Notes: generated by a model not told the origin, from the sequence alone. A stretch of DNA of 64,000 nucleotides from Synechococcus sp. CC9311 (GCF_000014585.1 NC_008319.1:868001-932000), one strand, 5' to 3'. Shown: positions 37,197-48,571, counted from the stretch's first letter. Made by a program: numbers and translations.

Positions 37197-37310
37197 GGCT
37201 ACAGCACCTCTTAGGCAGGTTTAACCAGGATTTCTCGATTGGACAGCGCAATTGTTCTCACAGGCCGTGTTTTGTGGCTGTCTCCTGAAAAAACAACAGA
37301 GTTAGGCATT

Positions 37311-37333
37311 AAAAAAGCCCGCCAATGGCGGGC
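37311..37333 (-). terminator. intrinsic terminator after petH
   Basis: A seven-base-pair stem GCCCGCC / GGCGGGC with an AAT loop (37317-37333), followed on the minus strand by TTTTTT (37316-37311). It lies 22 bases after the petH stop and insulates it from zwf. Confidence 0.9.
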
Positions 37334-37355
37334 TTGATTCAGTCATATCTGAGGT

Positions 37356-38534
<1,179 letters not shown>

Positions 38535-38678
38535 CTATAAGCGTCACCACTGACTTGCCAATCAGTTTTCGCTGAATTGAGGATTCTTCCTTAGAGTCAA
38601 CGACGTCAATCTCTCAGGATTAGAAGCGAAAACGGTTTGGCATCTTTCAGTGGTCTGACACAACTGAAGCGCGGCGAA

Positions 38679-39197
38679 ATGCCCACAGGAGGGGCGATGT
38701 CGTCGCACCATCAGCCTATTGAACAGACTGTTGAAAGGATGCCTGATGGCGTACGCCGCCTTGCTGCTCAGCTTTTGACACCAGTTTCAGCAGATCAGAT
38801 TTGGAATGTTCTGACGGATTACGATCAGCTCAGCGCCTTCATCCCCAACCTTGCAAGTAGTCGATTGTTGCGACGAGAAGGCAACAAGGTTTATTTGCAG
38901 CAAGAGGGGTGTCAGCAATTTCTGGGAATGAGGTTTTCGGCTTCCGTTGAGCTGGAGCTTGAAGAATTTGCTCCTGATGGAGCGTTGAAATTCAAGATGA
39001 CAAAGGGTGATTTTCGGCGCTTTGAGGGAACCTGGCGGCTGAGAACCATGCCCGAGGCCACGGCCCTTTTCTACGAACTCACTGTTCAGGGTTGTTTGGG
39101 AATGCCAATAGGCCTAATCGAACAACGACTGCGTGACGATCTCACCACCAACCTCAAGGCTGTTGAAGCCGAAGCGAGACTCAGAGCTGCTCGTTAG
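38679..39197 (+). CDS. SRPBCC (START-like) lipid-binding-fold protein
   Basis: A polyketide-cyclase/START-like protein of about 172 aa. The typical N-terminal beta strand and alpha segment (VSADQIWNVLTDYDQLSAFIPNL) and a central ELEEFAPDGALKFKMTKGDF match the SRPBCC fold with a hydrophobic cavity. Starts at ATG 38679 (MPTGGAMSS) or 38697; the open frame upstream begins with TTG. The ligand is unknown; some cyanobacterial members bind lipids or act in thylakoid biogenesis. It faces the tRNA-Glu/sasA unit convergently with about 300 bases between. Confidence 0.75.
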   Translation: MPTGGAMSSHHQPIEQTVERMPDGVRRLAAQLLTPVSADQIWNVLTDYDQLSAFIPNLASSRLLRREGNKVYLQQEGCQQFLGMRFSASVELELEEFAPDGALKFKMTKGDFRRFEGTWRLRTMPEATALFYELTVQGCLGMPIGLIEQRLRDDLTTNLKAVEAEARLRAAR

Positions 39198-39430
39198 TTA
39201 TCTCGATATCTCTTCAGCGCTTGTCGGCATTGGATTCAATTGGAATTCAGTCTCTTGTCCTTCTCTGCATGAGAAAGAGAGTCGTTGTCTCCAGGCCATG
39301 GACTTGATCTCATTGATGATCTTGGCTTCTCATCTTGAGAGCACGATCTTGAGTTCATCGGCCTTGGAATGGACTTGCTCCTCCAGAGATGTCTCGATCT
39401 GAGCCCTAAGGGTCTTCTGAACCATTCATT

Positions 39431-39452
39431 AAAAAACTCCCCTCGAGAGGAG
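39431..39452 (-). terminator. intrinsic terminator downstream of tRNA-Glu
   Basis: Minus-strand stem CTCCTC / GGGGAG with TCGA loop (39452-39437), followed by TTTTTT (39436-39431). It lies 41 bases past the tRNA-Glu 3' end and should end that transcript. Confidence 0.8.
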
Positions 39453-39490
39453 AGTGATGATCCAACCAGATGAAGTCTCATCTAGTGATT

Positions 39491-39566
<76 letters not shown>

Positions 39567-39612
39567 AAGAACGTGATCGAGAGCTCTTCCGAACTTCCGG
39601 CACCCTGTGAAA

Positions 39613-40764
39613 TTACGGTTCAGCCTGACCCTCCGTCAAGACAACGTTCTCCTTCTCTTGACCTTGACCCTGCCAGATGGGCACGTTGAAGGTGAAACAG
39701 GCTCCTTTTTCTGGTTCCGAAATCACCCAGATCCTGCCGCCATGCACTTCAACAATGCGCCGGCAAACCGAGAGTCCAACACCAAAGCCAGAGGCCCCAG
39801 CTGATGTTTGAGGAAGCCGGACGCGGTCAAGAAAAATGCGTTGTTGTTCTTCTTCCGGAATCCCTGGCCCGCTGTCGCTGATGCTCACCTGCACCCATTG
39901 ACTGGTTCGATGAAGCATGGTCAAAGAGATCAAGCCTCCGTTGGGTGTGTACTTCAGAGCGTTCTCCAGCAAATTCAGAAGCACCTGGCGCATCCTGCGC
40001 TGATCTGCAAACACCTTGGGGAGATCTGCAGGGATGTCGGTGTGGATGGTCACATCTCTACCGAGCCACAGTTTCTCCAGTTCGAGAATCGCTTCAGCGG
40101 CAACGCTGGTTAAATCGAGCCGTTGAGGGTTGAACAATGCTTCCCAGCGTGTGCTTCCCACTTCCAACAGATCCTTCGACAGCAGGGCGATTTCCTCGAG
40201 GCGTCGTTTCAGGACATCCCTGAATCGATGGATATCGATCTGGCCTAATTCCTGGCTTTGCACGGCCAACGTTGCAGCCGTGAGTGGCGTACGCAGTTCA
40301 TGAGCCACCATCCTCAGCAAGCGCTCTTGAGCCTGCAGACGGTCAATCAAAGTTTCGTTTTCCTGACGCAGCACTAATAATTGATCTTCGAGCTGGAGTT
40401 CTCGTTGGGTTCTGCTGCCATCAAGTTCTGTTGGCTTCAGGCTTAAACCGAGTCCGCTCACCACCTCGTCTTGCTGCCAGCGCGGCAACCAGCCTCGGAG
40501 TTGTTGAAAGATGCTGCTGCCAGCAAAGACTTGTTTTGGTTGTGGTTGCAGCTTCACCAACGAGGGTGTGACAACCAAGCGGTGGAGTTCCAGCAACTCT
40601 GGTTGTTGGGTTGGATCTGAAATTTGAAGACTGACGTCGAACCCGCAATCTTCGTTCTGCAAAAATTCCACCAACTCGCGAAGATCGCGGCTGGACAAAT
40701 GGTGGCGACCGGCAACGAGTAACAAACTCAGTTTTTGGCGCGGATTGCGATCAATCCCATCCAC
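39613..40764 (-). CDS. sasA: circadian output histidine kinase SasA
   Basis: SasA is the KaiC-stimulated kinase that phosphorylates RpaA and drives clock-controlled transcription. The 383-aa protein has an N-terminal KaiB-like thioredoxin-fold domain (about 10-95, [20 protein letters not shown]) that binds KaiC, then a coiled linker, the H-box [11 protein letters not shown] (H155), N-box [13 protein letters not shown], and G-boxes DSGPGIP and [18 protein letters not shown]. kaiABC and rpaA are not in the window. The tRNA-Glu follows 46 bases after its stop; upstream is divergent. Confidence 0.95.
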   Translation of the reverse strand: MDGIDRNPRQKLSLLLVAGRHHLSSRDLRELVEFLQNEDCGFDVSLQISDPTQQPELLELHRLVVTPSLVKLQPQPKQVFAGSSIFQQLRGWLPRWQQDEVVSGLGLSLKPTELDGSRTQRELQLEDQLLVLRQENETLIDRLQAQERLLRMVAHELRTPLTAATLAVQSQELGQIDIHRFRDVLKRRLEEIALLSKDLLEVGSTRWEALFNPQRLDLTSVAAEAILELEKLWLGRDVTIHTDIPADLPKVFADQRRMRQVLLNLLENALKYTPNGGLISLTMLHRTSQWVQVSISDSGPGIPEEEQQRIFLDRVRLPQTSAGASGFGVGLSVCRRIVEVHGGRIWVISEPEKGACFTFNVPIWQGQGQEKENVVLTEGQAEP

Positions 40765-40866
40765 CGAGAGGGCTTCGCAATGTTGAGGCTTACCTTATGG
40801 GTTTTTGCTCTACCTCGCAGATCCGCTAAAAGAAGGAGAACACTCTGTTGTTACCGAGGAGACGGC

Positions 40867-41439
40867 ATGCCCCTTCTGCCGCTTGAACAACGAGGCTCAA
40901 ACCCACCCAACGGAGCACCCCCTCCTTCTGAGCGCTTGCATCTCGATAGCAATCTGAGACGGTGGTTTGCGCGCAACCTTGGCCTTTGGCGATCAAGACG
41001 TCAGTACCTTTTTAACAATGAGGAAGTCTTTTTCCTCGACATGATGATCCGGGTTGAGATCTTTTCTGAATTTCAATTCGGTGAGCCCCGCTACCGATTC
41101 AGTTGGTGGCCTGAACGCGACACCGACTTTTTTGATCAGAAGCCTCGCTACGAAAAGGCTGGTGTGATGGAAGCCACTTTGATGGGCCACCAACTTCAAA
41201 GAAATCGTGCTTATCTCGATCCAAGCCCTCATCGCACCCAAATTCGGCAGGTCGATGAACATGAGATGGTATTTGAATCCCATTACGGAGACTGGGATGT
41301 GCAGGAGTACACCCGGCTGATTGATGAGGATCGCTATCGCTCTCGAGCGATTTACAGCTGGCAAAACAACGCGCTCGAGATCGTTGAACATCACCATGAA
41401 ACACGGTTAGAGGATGCTTCAGCTCCGATTCAGGCCTGA
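40867..41439 (+). CDS. conserved hypothetical protein, beta-rich (190 aa)
   Basis: A 190-aa soluble protein of unknown function. The ATG at 40867 has a perfect ribosome binding site (GAGGAG, five bases upstream). The sequence alternates aromatic and charged residues in beta-strand patterns (FSWWPERDTDFFD, EYTRLIDEDRYRSRAIYSWQNNALEIVEHHHETR), which loosely recalls the lipocalin-like chromophore lyases of the CpcS/CpeS group, but I cannot assign it. It is divergent from sasA with 102 bases between. Confidence 0.7.
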   Translation: MPLLPLEQRGSNPPNGAPPPSERLHLDSNLRRWFARNLGLWRSRRQYLFNNEEVFFLDMMIRVEIFSEFQFGEPRYRFSWWPERDTDFFDQKPRYEKAGVMEATLMGHQLQRNRAYLDPSPHRTQIRQVDEHEMVFESHYGDWDVQEYTRLIDEDRYRSRAIYSWQNNALEIVEHHHETRLEDASAPIQA

Positions 41440-41506
41440 AAAAGATCCGATTTGAATCAAATTGAGTCAAATTTAGACATCTCTCCCCTAGCCCGAAACG
41501 GTGAAC

Positions 41507-41968
41507 ATGCGGCACCATGGCTGCGTATTCCGGTTTGATCCTTTGCGCCCTTTTAACCGACTCCGTTCTGCTCTGTCGGCACCATTGCTTCTGCTACCTC
41601 TCTGCTTAGCAGGTCCTGCTGCGATGGCCCAGTCGGCTGGCAAAGCGTCTTCATCGCCTGCCAGCAATGAAGATGTATTTCTCTATCGCGGCATGGGGTC
41701 GTCCTACGTATGCAATGCACGCACTGCAGGTATTGAGTTCCCGAAAGCTGTTGGCGTAGCCGCGGCAACCTATGTCCAACTCCTTAATGGACGGCATGGC
41801 GGCATGGTTGCATCCACAGGCAGCAAAAAGCTGACCAATGAGCAGTTGTTTGCTGGCGCTGAATTTCAAATCATCACCGGTGCGATGCAGTTCTGCCCCG
41901 ACAAGGTTCCCGCCGATGTCAAGAAAAAGGTGGAAGAGGCGTTGAAGAAACAGAAGGCCGCCAAATAA
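41507..41968 (+). CDS. exported hypothetical protein
   Basis: A 153-aa protein with an N-terminal signal peptide (SALSAPLLLLPLCLAGPAAMAQ, probable cleavage after AMA) and a mature part of about 110 aa containing two Cys (SSYVCNAR, MQFCPDK), probably one disulfide, and a Lys-rich C-terminal helix. I do not recognise a family. GTG 41501 is an alternative start. It precedes pepN by 100 bases on the same strand. Confidence 0.6.
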   Translation: MRHHGCVFRFDPLRPFNRLRSALSAPLLLLPLCLAGPAAMAQSAGKASSSPASNEDVFLYRGMGSSYVCNARTAGIEFPKAVGVAAATYVQLLNGRHGGMVASTGSKKLTNEQLFAGAEFQIITGAMQFCPDKVPADVKKKVEEALKKQKAAK

Positions 41969-42068
41969 TCGGAACAAGACGAAGTGAGAGTGGAGACACC
42001 AGTTCCTAGCTTGGTGACTCCACGGAGGTGACGTCTGCACGCCAAGATCGTTGTAGATACACCTCCCC

Positions 42069-44699
42069 ATGGCTTCCGCCTCCAGCACTGCTCCGACGAT
42101 CCGGCTGAAGGATTACAAACCCTTTTCTTGTCGTATTCCATCCATTGCTCTGGATGTGGTGATCGGTTCCGATGCCGTTGAGGTCACCTGCCGCATGGAG
42201 CTGACGCCGGTGTTGGGATCGGAGCCCCAAGCGCTTGAGCTTCAAGGGGTGGATTTGCGATTGCAATCGATCGCGATCGATTGCAACGAACTCAATCCTT
42301 CCGACTACAGCCTTACCGCGGAAGGACTGGTGATTCACCAGCCCCCGCAGGTGCCGTTTCAGCTCACGACGGTGTGCGTGATTGACCCTCAGGCCAACAC
42401 TTCGCTGGAAGGCTTGTATGCCAGTGGGGGAATGTTGACCACCCAGTGCGAAGCCGAGGGGTTTAGGCGGATTACATATCATCCGGATCGCCCCGATGTT
42501 CTAAGTCGGTTCACCGTTCGCATCGAGGCCGATCGCGAGCGTTATCCGGTATTGCTCTCTAATGGCAATGCCTTAAGTGCGGGGCCACTCGCTGGAGATC
42601 CCACACGCCACGAGGTGACTTGGGAGGACCCATCTCTAAAGCCCTCCTATCTGTTCGCGTTAGTGGCCGGAGATCTTCACGAGGTTCGGGATCGGTTCGT
42701 GACCCTTTCAGGCCGCAATGTGTGCCTGAGGCTTCATGTTGAGCCAGGCGATGAGCCCTTCACTGCTCATGCCATGGAGTCGTTAAAGCGTTCGATGGCC
42801 TGGGATGAGCAGGTTTATGGCTTGGAATATGACCTTGATGAGTTCAACACCGTTGCGGTGCGCCACTTCAACATGGGCGCGATGGAGAATAAGAGTCTGA
42901 ATATTTTTAACTCCAAGTTGGTTCTTGCCGATGCGGAAACAGCATCAGATGCCGAACTGGAGCGGATTGAAAGTGTTGTTGCCCACGAGTACTTTCATAA
43001 TTGGTCTGGTAATCGCATCACCTGTCGCGATTGGTTTCAGCTGTCGTTAAAAGAAGGACTCACTGTCTTTAGGGATCAATGTTTTACAGCTGATCTTCAT
43101 TCAGAGGCCTTAAAACGTATTGAAGATGCGGCAATGCTCCGCAACACGCAGTTTCGAGAAGATGCTGGCCCCACTGCCCATCCGGTGAAACCAGATTCTT
43201 ACCAGGCGATTGACAATTTCTATACGACCACGATTTACGAGAAAGGTGCTGAGTTAATCCGCATGCTCAGAACGCTTTTGGGCGAGCAACGATTCATGCG
43301 TGGGATGGCTCTCTATTTCAAACGCCATGACGGTGAAGCTGCCACGACGGACGACTTTGTGTCGGCGATTGCTGAAGGTGCGTGCATTGAGGGTGAACGC
43401 CTTGGCTTTGATTTAGAACAGTTCAAGCGTTGGTATGACCAAGCTGGTACTCCCACGGTGACGGTGAAACGTGACTGGGATGCCACTCGCGGGGTCTTGC
43501 GCCTAAGCCTGCGTCAAAGCACGCCACCAACGCCGGGGCAACCACACAAGCAGCCCCTTGTGATTCCCTTGCTTTGGGCCCTGGTCCCAGCCAATGGTGT
43601 GCCTGGGGAAGAGCAGCTCCTTGTCCTGGATCAGGAGGAGCAAACGCTTGAACTCATGGGTTTGCCTTGTTCAGAACAGCCCCCTGCTCTTTCACTCTTC
43701 AGGCAATTTTCTGCTCCAGTGCACTGGGAGGCGAGTCAAGAACCAGCTGAGTTGTTCACCCTTTTGGCTGGCGACAACGATCCATTCGCCCGTTGGGATG
43801 CGGGACAACAACTGTGGAGAAGGATGTTGCTGGCTCGGGCATCTGAAAGCCCGAATGCCGAACTGGAACACCAGATGGTGGAGGCTTTGACCGTGCTCCT
43901 GGCCCCGGATGGAGAACAGGATCCTGCAGTGCTTTCCACTTTGATGGCATTCCCTGGTGGCCCTGAGTTGGAAGCACTTCAGCAGGAGGCTGATCCCCCA
44001 GCTCTGTATCGAGCGGCTTGCGAGCTCCGCGAGCAATTGGGTCACTCTTTGGCCCCACTGCTGCGCGAGCGGCTGAATCAGGTGGCGGCCGAGCTTGCAT
44101 TGGCTTGGCCCGAAGGGCAGGGACAGCGACAACTCACCGGTTTGATCTGGGCTTGGCTTGCTGCAGCCGGTGATCCAGCGGTGCGCGCCAATGCTTTGAC
44201 TGCTGTGAGTGGTCCTTCAATGACCTTGGCACGCGCAGCTCTAAGGGCGCTACAGCCTTTGGATTGTCCAGAACGAGAGGAAGCGTTGCGCCAATTCCAC
44301 GACCGTTGGCAAGAGAAGCCAGTGATCTTTGACAGTTGGTTTGCCTTGGAAGCGTCGACGCCTCGCGCGGATGGACTGCAACGGGTGACTGCTCTCTTGC
44401 AGCATCCACGCTTTGATCCGATGGCGCCCAATGCGGTGCGTGCGGTTTTGGGTGGATTCGCTGGAAACCTTTTGGTATTCCACGCGGAAGATGGCAGCGG
44501 CTATCGCTTTATGGCTGAACAAATCATTGCCTTGGATCAGCGCAATGCGATTACCGCGTCGCGCTTGGCCAAGGTTTTCAGTCGCTGGGCGACTTACAGC
44601 AGCAAGCGTCAAGCGCTTGTGAAGGCAGCGCTGGATCAACTTTCCGCTGCTCAGCTTTCCTCTAACACCCGCGAAGTTGTGGAGATGATGTTGGGATAA
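42069..44699 (+). CDS. pepN: aminopeptidase N (M1 family)
   Basis: An 876-aa zinc aminopeptidase that removes N-terminal residues from peptides in the cytosol. Exopeptidase motif GAMEN at about 270-274 (MGAMENKSLNIF) and zinc site HEYFH at 306-310 with the distal Glu in LKEGLTVFRDQ match the E. coli PepN type. The N-terminal beta domain and a C-terminal helical domain complete the length, which matches the 870-aa E. coli enzyme. No signal peptide. The ATG at 42069 is a good start. Confidence 0.96.
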   Translation: MASASSTAPTIRLKDYKPFSCRIPSIALDVVIGSDAVEVTCRMELTPVLGSEPQALELQGVDLRLQSIAIDCNELNPSDYSLTAEGLVIHQPPQVPFQLTTVCVIDPQANTSLEGLYASGGMLTTQCEAEGFRRITYHPDRPDVLSRFTVRIEADRERYPVLLSNGNALSAGPLAGDPTRHEVTWEDPSLKPSYLFALVAGDLHEVRDRFVTLSGRNVCLRLHVEPGDEPFTAHAMESLKRSMAWDEQVYGLEYDLDEFNTVAVRHFNMGAMENKSLNIFNSKLVLADAETASDAELERIESVVAHEYFHNWSGNRITCRDWFQLSLKEGLTVFRDQCFTADLHSEALKRIEDAAMLRNTQFREDAGPTAHPVKPDSYQAIDNFYTTTIYEKGAELIRMLRTLLGEQRFMRGMALYFKRHDGEAATTDDFVSAIAEGACIEGERLGFDLEQFKRWYDQAGTPTVTVKRDWDATRGVLRLSLRQSTPPTPGQPHKQPLVIPLLWALVPANGVPGEEQLLVLDQEEQTLELMGLPCSEQPPALSLFRQFSAPVHWEASQEPAELFTLLAGDNDPFARWDAGQQLWRRMLLARASESPNAELEHQMVEALTVLLAPDGEQDPAVLSTLMAFPGGPELEALQQEADPPALYRAACELREQLGHSLAPLLRERLNQVAAELALAWPEGQGQRQLTGLIWAWLAAAGDPAVRANALTAVSGPSMTLARAALRALQPLDCPEREEALRQFHDRWQEKPVIFDSWFALEASTPRADGLQRVTALLQHPRFDPMAPNAVRAVLGGFAGNLLVFHAEDGSGYRFMAEQIIALDQRNAITASRLAKVFSRWATYSSKRQALVKAALDQLSAAQLSSNTREVVEMMLG

Positions 44700-44729
44700 A
44701 AGTTGCTCTCATCATCATTGTTGATGTTT

Positions 44730-44762
44730 GAAGAGAGAGGTCGTTGTTGATTTTCTCTCTTC
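44730..44762. repeat. inverted repeat between convergent genes
   Basis: Nine-base-pair stem GAAGAGAGA / TCTCTCTTC with a 15-base loop in the 111-base gap between pepN and the convergent GHL10 gene. There is no clean T-run, so it may be a weak bidirectional terminator or an mRNA-end structure. Confidence 0.45.
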
Positions 44763-44810
44763 ACGCTTCAGTTGAATGCGATGCAAGCTCTTTGTCTTGA
44801 GTTGTAATCA

Positions 44811-45977
44811 TTATTGACGCCCCATCTGCGTAAATACTTTTTTGCGGAATTGAGCCCCTTCTGCTCCTGAATGTAGTCCCCATAATCCTTCCCAGTAAAA
44901 GTAGATCACCCCATATCCTCGATCATTGGCTAGCCGTACTTTTTCCTTTAATACTTTCATCGAAGTTGTTCGCTTGCCAAATCCGGCAAGGACACCTATT
45001 TGGATGGGGATGCCCCATTCTTGCGCTTTGCGTAGGGCGGGTTGATCGAGATCTTTGGCATATCCCCTGAGGGAATAGGCATAGTTTTGAACAACGAGAT
45101 CATCAATCAGCTGTCCCACGGCCCAGAGCTCCCAATCTTGAAGCCAGTTGTTGTAAGCAAATCGAAATGGTCCTGGTGACAAGCTGATGCGAACTGGCAG
45201 CGACTCTTGTTCCAAGCGGATACGAAGGTCGCGAAGTAAACCCGTGAGTTTGCGGCGACGCCAGGTCATCCAATAGCGATTGGTGTAATCGCGGGGCGGT
45301 GCAATGCCAAATTCATTTTTATAAAGCGCTGATGTGTAAGGGTCGTACCCCAATTCCACAGGCCAAGCGAAGTGGTCATCGAGTTGCAGGCCGTCCATTC
45401 GGCAACGTTTCATCACTTCCACCACGAGGCCGATGAAGCGCTGACGCACTTGTGGGTGTGCTGGATTAAGCCACACCATCTCCTTGCCATGCATCTTCAT
45501 CACCGGGTCACCATTGGCCCGAGACAACACCCAGTCCGGATTGTCTTGGACCACCTTTGCTCCGGCGGGCTCCATTAATCCGTATTCAAACCAGGGAACC
45601 ACTTTCATCCCACGCTTGTGCGCTTCCTGGCTCAAGGTGCAAATGGGGTCAACCGTCACACCAGCAGCCTTTAAAGATGGCTCAAGCGGGGCAAATTCAC
45701 TGGTGTGAAAGGTTGTTCCACGACTCCAAACATTGGGATAAAGCACAGAAAATCCTGCTTGCTCAAGCTCATCCACCGCTTGTTTGATCTTGCGTTGGTC
45801 GTAGTAGAGCGGACTAGGGCTATTGGTGAGCCAGACACCTAGTGCCTGTTTTCTCTCAACACTTGGTAAACGACTTTTGCTCAGCAATACGTTTGTGGCT
45901 TGGCCAAACGTGGCTGGCGGGGCCATAAGCAGGGTGAATGGCAGGCTGAGGGCCCAAAAGAAACGTCGCAACACCAC
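44811..45977 (-). CDS. glycosyl-hydrolase-like GHL10 (DUF187) exported protein
   Basis: A 388-aa TIM-barrel-type protein of the GHL10 group. A signal peptide (FFWALSLPFTLLMAPPATFG) is followed by RKQALGVWLTNSPSPLYYDQ, SVLYPNVWSRG, VVPWFEYGLMEP, the conserved DGLQLDDHFAWP motif and a C-terminal YGVIYFYWEGLWG. Probably periplasmic or outer-membrane bound and active on a cell-wall or exopolymer glycan; no substrate is known. It starts 19 bases after the end (minus orientation) of prs start side; it shares the same strand as prs but is upstream, so they could be co-transcribed. Confidence 0.85.
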   Translation of the reverse strand: MVLRRFFWALSLPFTLLMAPPATFGQATNVLLSKSRLPSVERKQALGVWLTNSPSPLYYDQRKIKQAVDELEQAGFSVLYPNVWSRGTTFHTSEFAPLEPSLKAAGVTVDPICTLSQEAHKRGMKVVPWFEYGLMEPAGAKVVQDNPDWVLSRANGDPVMKMHGKEMVWLNPAHPQVRQRFIGLVVEVMKRCRMDGLQLDDHFAWPVELGYDPYTSALYKNEFGIAPPRDYTNRYWMTWRRRKLTGLLRDLRIRLEQESLPVRISLSPGPFRFAYNNWLQDWELWAVGQLIDDLVVQNYAYSLRGYAKDLDQPALRKAQEWGIPIQIGVLAGFGKRTTSMKVLKEKVRLANDRGYGVIYFYWEGLWGLHSGAEGAQFRKKVFTQMGRQ

Positions 45978-45996
45978 GGATCAATCTTGGGTTGAG

Positions 45997-46992
45997 TTAG
46001 CGGAACATCGAGCTAACAGAACTTTCCTCATGGATGCGCCAAATTGCTTCGCCCAGCATGTTGGCGACAGACAGCACATGCAGCTGGGGAAAGGCATGGT
46101 TGGACGCGATTGGGATGCTGTTGGTGACCACGACCTGCTCGAACAGTCCCTCAACAGACAGGCGTTCGATCGCTGGTGGAGAGAAAACGGGATGGGTGGC
46201 ACAAGCAATGACGCCAGTTGCACCTTGCTCTCTTAGCAACTTGGCACCAGAGCAGATCGTGCCCCCGGTATCGATCATGTCGTCGATCAGGATTGCCGTG
46301 CGTCCGCTGACATCGCCAATCACGGTGAGGCTTTCAGCCATGTTGTGACCGGTTCGGCGCTTATCGATGATGGCCAGAGGAGCACCGTTCATTTGTTTTG
46401 CAAAGGCCCTCGCTCGGGCCACGCCACCCACGTCAGGAGACACCACCACCACTTCTCCCAGGTCTTGGGCGGCGAGATAATCCACAAGTACGGGAGAGCC
46501 GTAAATGTGATCACAGGGAATATCGAAATACCCCTGGGTCTGAGCGGAGTGCAGATCCATCGCCAGCACCCGATCGACGCCTGATTTAACGAGCAGATTG
46601 GCGGTGAGCTTGGCTGCAATCGACTCTCGACCGGCTGTTTTGCGGTCTGCCCGTGCGTATCCGTAGTAAGGAACCACCGCGGTGATCTGTCGTGCCGATG
46701 CCCGTCTGCAGGCATCGACCATGATCAGAAGCTCCATCAGGTTGTCGTTCACCGGAGCGCAGGTGGGTTGGATCAGGAAGACATCGCAGCCGCGAATCGA
46801 TTCCTGAATTTGTACGTACAGCTCACCGTCGGCGAAGCGTTTGCAAACCTTGGGGCCATCAGGCACACCCAAGTAGGCCGCAATTTCACGGGCTAGTGCG
46901 GGATTTGAGGTGCCGCTAAATAGGCGAAGACGTCGCGTGTCGTGCTGCAACTTTTCTTGCTCTGCTCGGGCAGCGGTGAGAAAACTTGTCAC
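45997..46992 (-). CDS. prs: ribose-phosphate pyrophosphokinase
   Basis: Prs makes PRPP from ribose-5-phosphate and ATP for purine, pyrimidine, His and Trp synthesis. The GTG at 46992 gives 331 aa (VTSFLTAARAEQEK), the usual length for marine Synechococcus; a longer frame reaches into the opposite-strand gene and is non-native. Motifs: FADGELYVQIQES, VVPYYGYARADRK, VVSPDVGGVARARAFA and the PRPP loop LIDDMIDTGGTI. PRPP synthesis joins with hisH and guaB3 metabolically, not by operon. Confidence 0.95.
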   Translation of the reverse strand: MTSFLTAARAEQEKLQHDTRRLRLFSGTSNPALAREIAAYLGVPDGPKVCKRFADGELYVQIQESIRGCDVFLIQPTCAPVNDNLMELLIMVDACRRASARQITAVVPYYGYARADRKTAGRESIAAKLTANLLVKSGVDRVLAMDLHSAQTQGYFDIPCDHIYGSPVLVDYLAAQDLGEVVVVSPDVGGVARARAFAKQMNGAPLAIIDKRRTGHNMAESLTVIGDVSGRTAILIDDMIDTGGTICSGAKLLREQGATGVIACATHPVFSPPAIERLSVEGLFEQVVVTNSIPIASNHAFPQLHVLSVANMLGEAIWRIHEESSVSSMFR

Positions 46993-47088
46993 GATGCCCG
47001 CGCTTAAGAACGGCGATGAACCGATCGTAGTGGTGCATCGTCTTCCTATCCATAAACGGTGTGGATCGGATCTCCCTAGGGTCGCTAG

Positions 47089-47628
47089 ATGCTCGATTTC
47101 ACCTTGGCTCTTGTTGGAGCTGGACCCCTTCCTGAGCTCTCGATGCGCGAGGGTGCTCGTCAGCTTGTCGATCGCTTCTCGGCTGAGTTGGTGCCGTTGG
47201 CCTGTGCTTCGGAACCTCACAGCGGCTTGGAGGCGCTGGCATCACTTCAGCGCGACAGAAACCACCCCACACTGCTTTGTTTGAGCGGTGATGCGGCGAT
47301 GGCGCAAGGCTCCTCCGGAAGCTGGATGGATGCGCTTGGCGCTTGGCGTTGTCCTGTATTGCTGTTGGCCGAGCCCAATGCAGCTGGTTTAATCCCTGGC
47401 ATGGCACCAGCTTCTGTCGCCCTGTGTCATTCCCTAAATATTCCTTTGCTTGGTTTGGCGCAACTTGGGGGTAGCTGGGATCAGGCGGCCCGCCGAATGG
47501 ATGGCTTGCCCTGGTGTGGTCACTTGGACACAACTGACGATGATGGGACTGCTTCTGATGAGCTGGCCCGTCTCATTCAGCAGCGTTGGATACGCATGAA
47601 TCCAGAGATGAACGCTTTGGCGCGTTGA
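47089..47628 (+). CDS. conserved hypothetical protein (179 aa)
   Basis: A 179-aa alpha/beta-type soluble protein, LDFTLALVGAGPLPELSMRE at the start. Strand-turn-helix patterns (LLCLSGDAAMAQGSSGSW, VLLLAEPNAAG) are like a Rossmann/P-loop-like domain but no Walker A is present. No family assigned. It is divergent from prs with 96 bases between. Confidence 0.6.
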   Translation: MLDFTLALVGAGPLPELSMREGARQLVDRFSAELVPLACASEPHSGLEALASLQRDRNHPTLLCLSGDAAMAQGSSGSWMDALGAWRCPVLLLAEPNAAGLIPGMAPASVALCHSLNIPLLGLAQLGGSWDQAARRMDGLPWCGHLDTTDDDGTASDELARLIQQRWIRMNPEMNALAR

Positions 47629-48508
47629 TTCTCGAAGCTGGCAGATGTTCTGTAACGACAAGTAGGCAATCCCTATCCAAAGGTGAATGAGGTTGGTTTG
47701 CCTGCTGTCCGGCCTTTTGCTTGTTTTCAATGCCGGGGAACCTCTGGCAATTCTCAGATTGGTCTCAAGTGAGACAGACAGCGTGTGATTTCAAGGGAAA
47801 TGATCATTGTGTCTTGCAGTTCCTTGTATGGGCTTCCTTGCTGTCGCTAGTTGCTTGGCTCTTGCCGCTGTCGTCTCGAATGCACTGATTGAAAACTGGT
47901 GATTGATGTGCAACGCATTTGTGTCACTTGAATAATCCACGAGTGTGTCTTTGTGCCACTTGAGTGGGCCTTGCACAATGATCCTTTTTTAGAAACATCC
48001 TGTCAACGAATCTGATCTGCTGTGTGAATATTGAATTTGGGCTTTCGATCTTTTTGTTAAATGGGAATTTGTAAGTTGATATAATTTTTTGTTTGCTTGA
48101 ATTCGTTGGAAACCGATACACTACGGGATGATTGCCAAGGCTTGCTTTAAATTAAATAATTTAAGGGGTGAGTGTTTTTAAATTTTTATAGAGGAGATTG
48201 TTGAGTCACGTATGATTGATTCTGCGCACTTTCTACTACTGAATTTAAAGTGTTGACGAATTAGATCAGCATGATTTGACTGAATGCATTCATTTTTTAT
48301 GAGTCTTCTTGCTTTTGGCGTGGGAATGCTTGGATGACAGATGAAGAAGGTTTGAGGCCTTTGATTGATCCTCAGTTTTAGTGAGTTTCGTTACCAAATT
48401 CCAAGTGTCCTGCGGTGAAAGCTCTCCCTCATCGCTCCACTTAAGGCTGGAAAGATGTTGAGCTGACATGTTGGTTAAATCATTGACGAGAACCTAGGAG
48501 GAGTAGCA

Positions 48509-48571
48509 GTGCCCTCGTTAGCGCTTGAGCAGCTTGTTAACGGGAGAAATTATGAAGAAAGCTCGTTCTGA
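48509..48571 (+). CDS. possible 20-aa microORF with strong ribosome binding site
   Basis: GTG at 48509 lies just after AGGAGGAG (48496-48503), a near-perfect Shine-Dalgarno at short spacing, and opens a 20-codon frame (PSLALEQLVNGRNYEESSF after the start) ending TGA. The sequence is protein-like, but the length is too short for a folded domain. It may be a leader peptide, a microprotein, or the remnant of a larger disrupted gene. Confidence 0.4.
   Translation: MPSLALEQLVNGRNYEESSF

Noticed and set aside
46993-47220. 76-residue N-terminal extension of prs
   Set aside because: Extends across the divergent gene at 47089 and is not part of known Prs proteins; the GTG at 46992 gives the normal 331-aa product.
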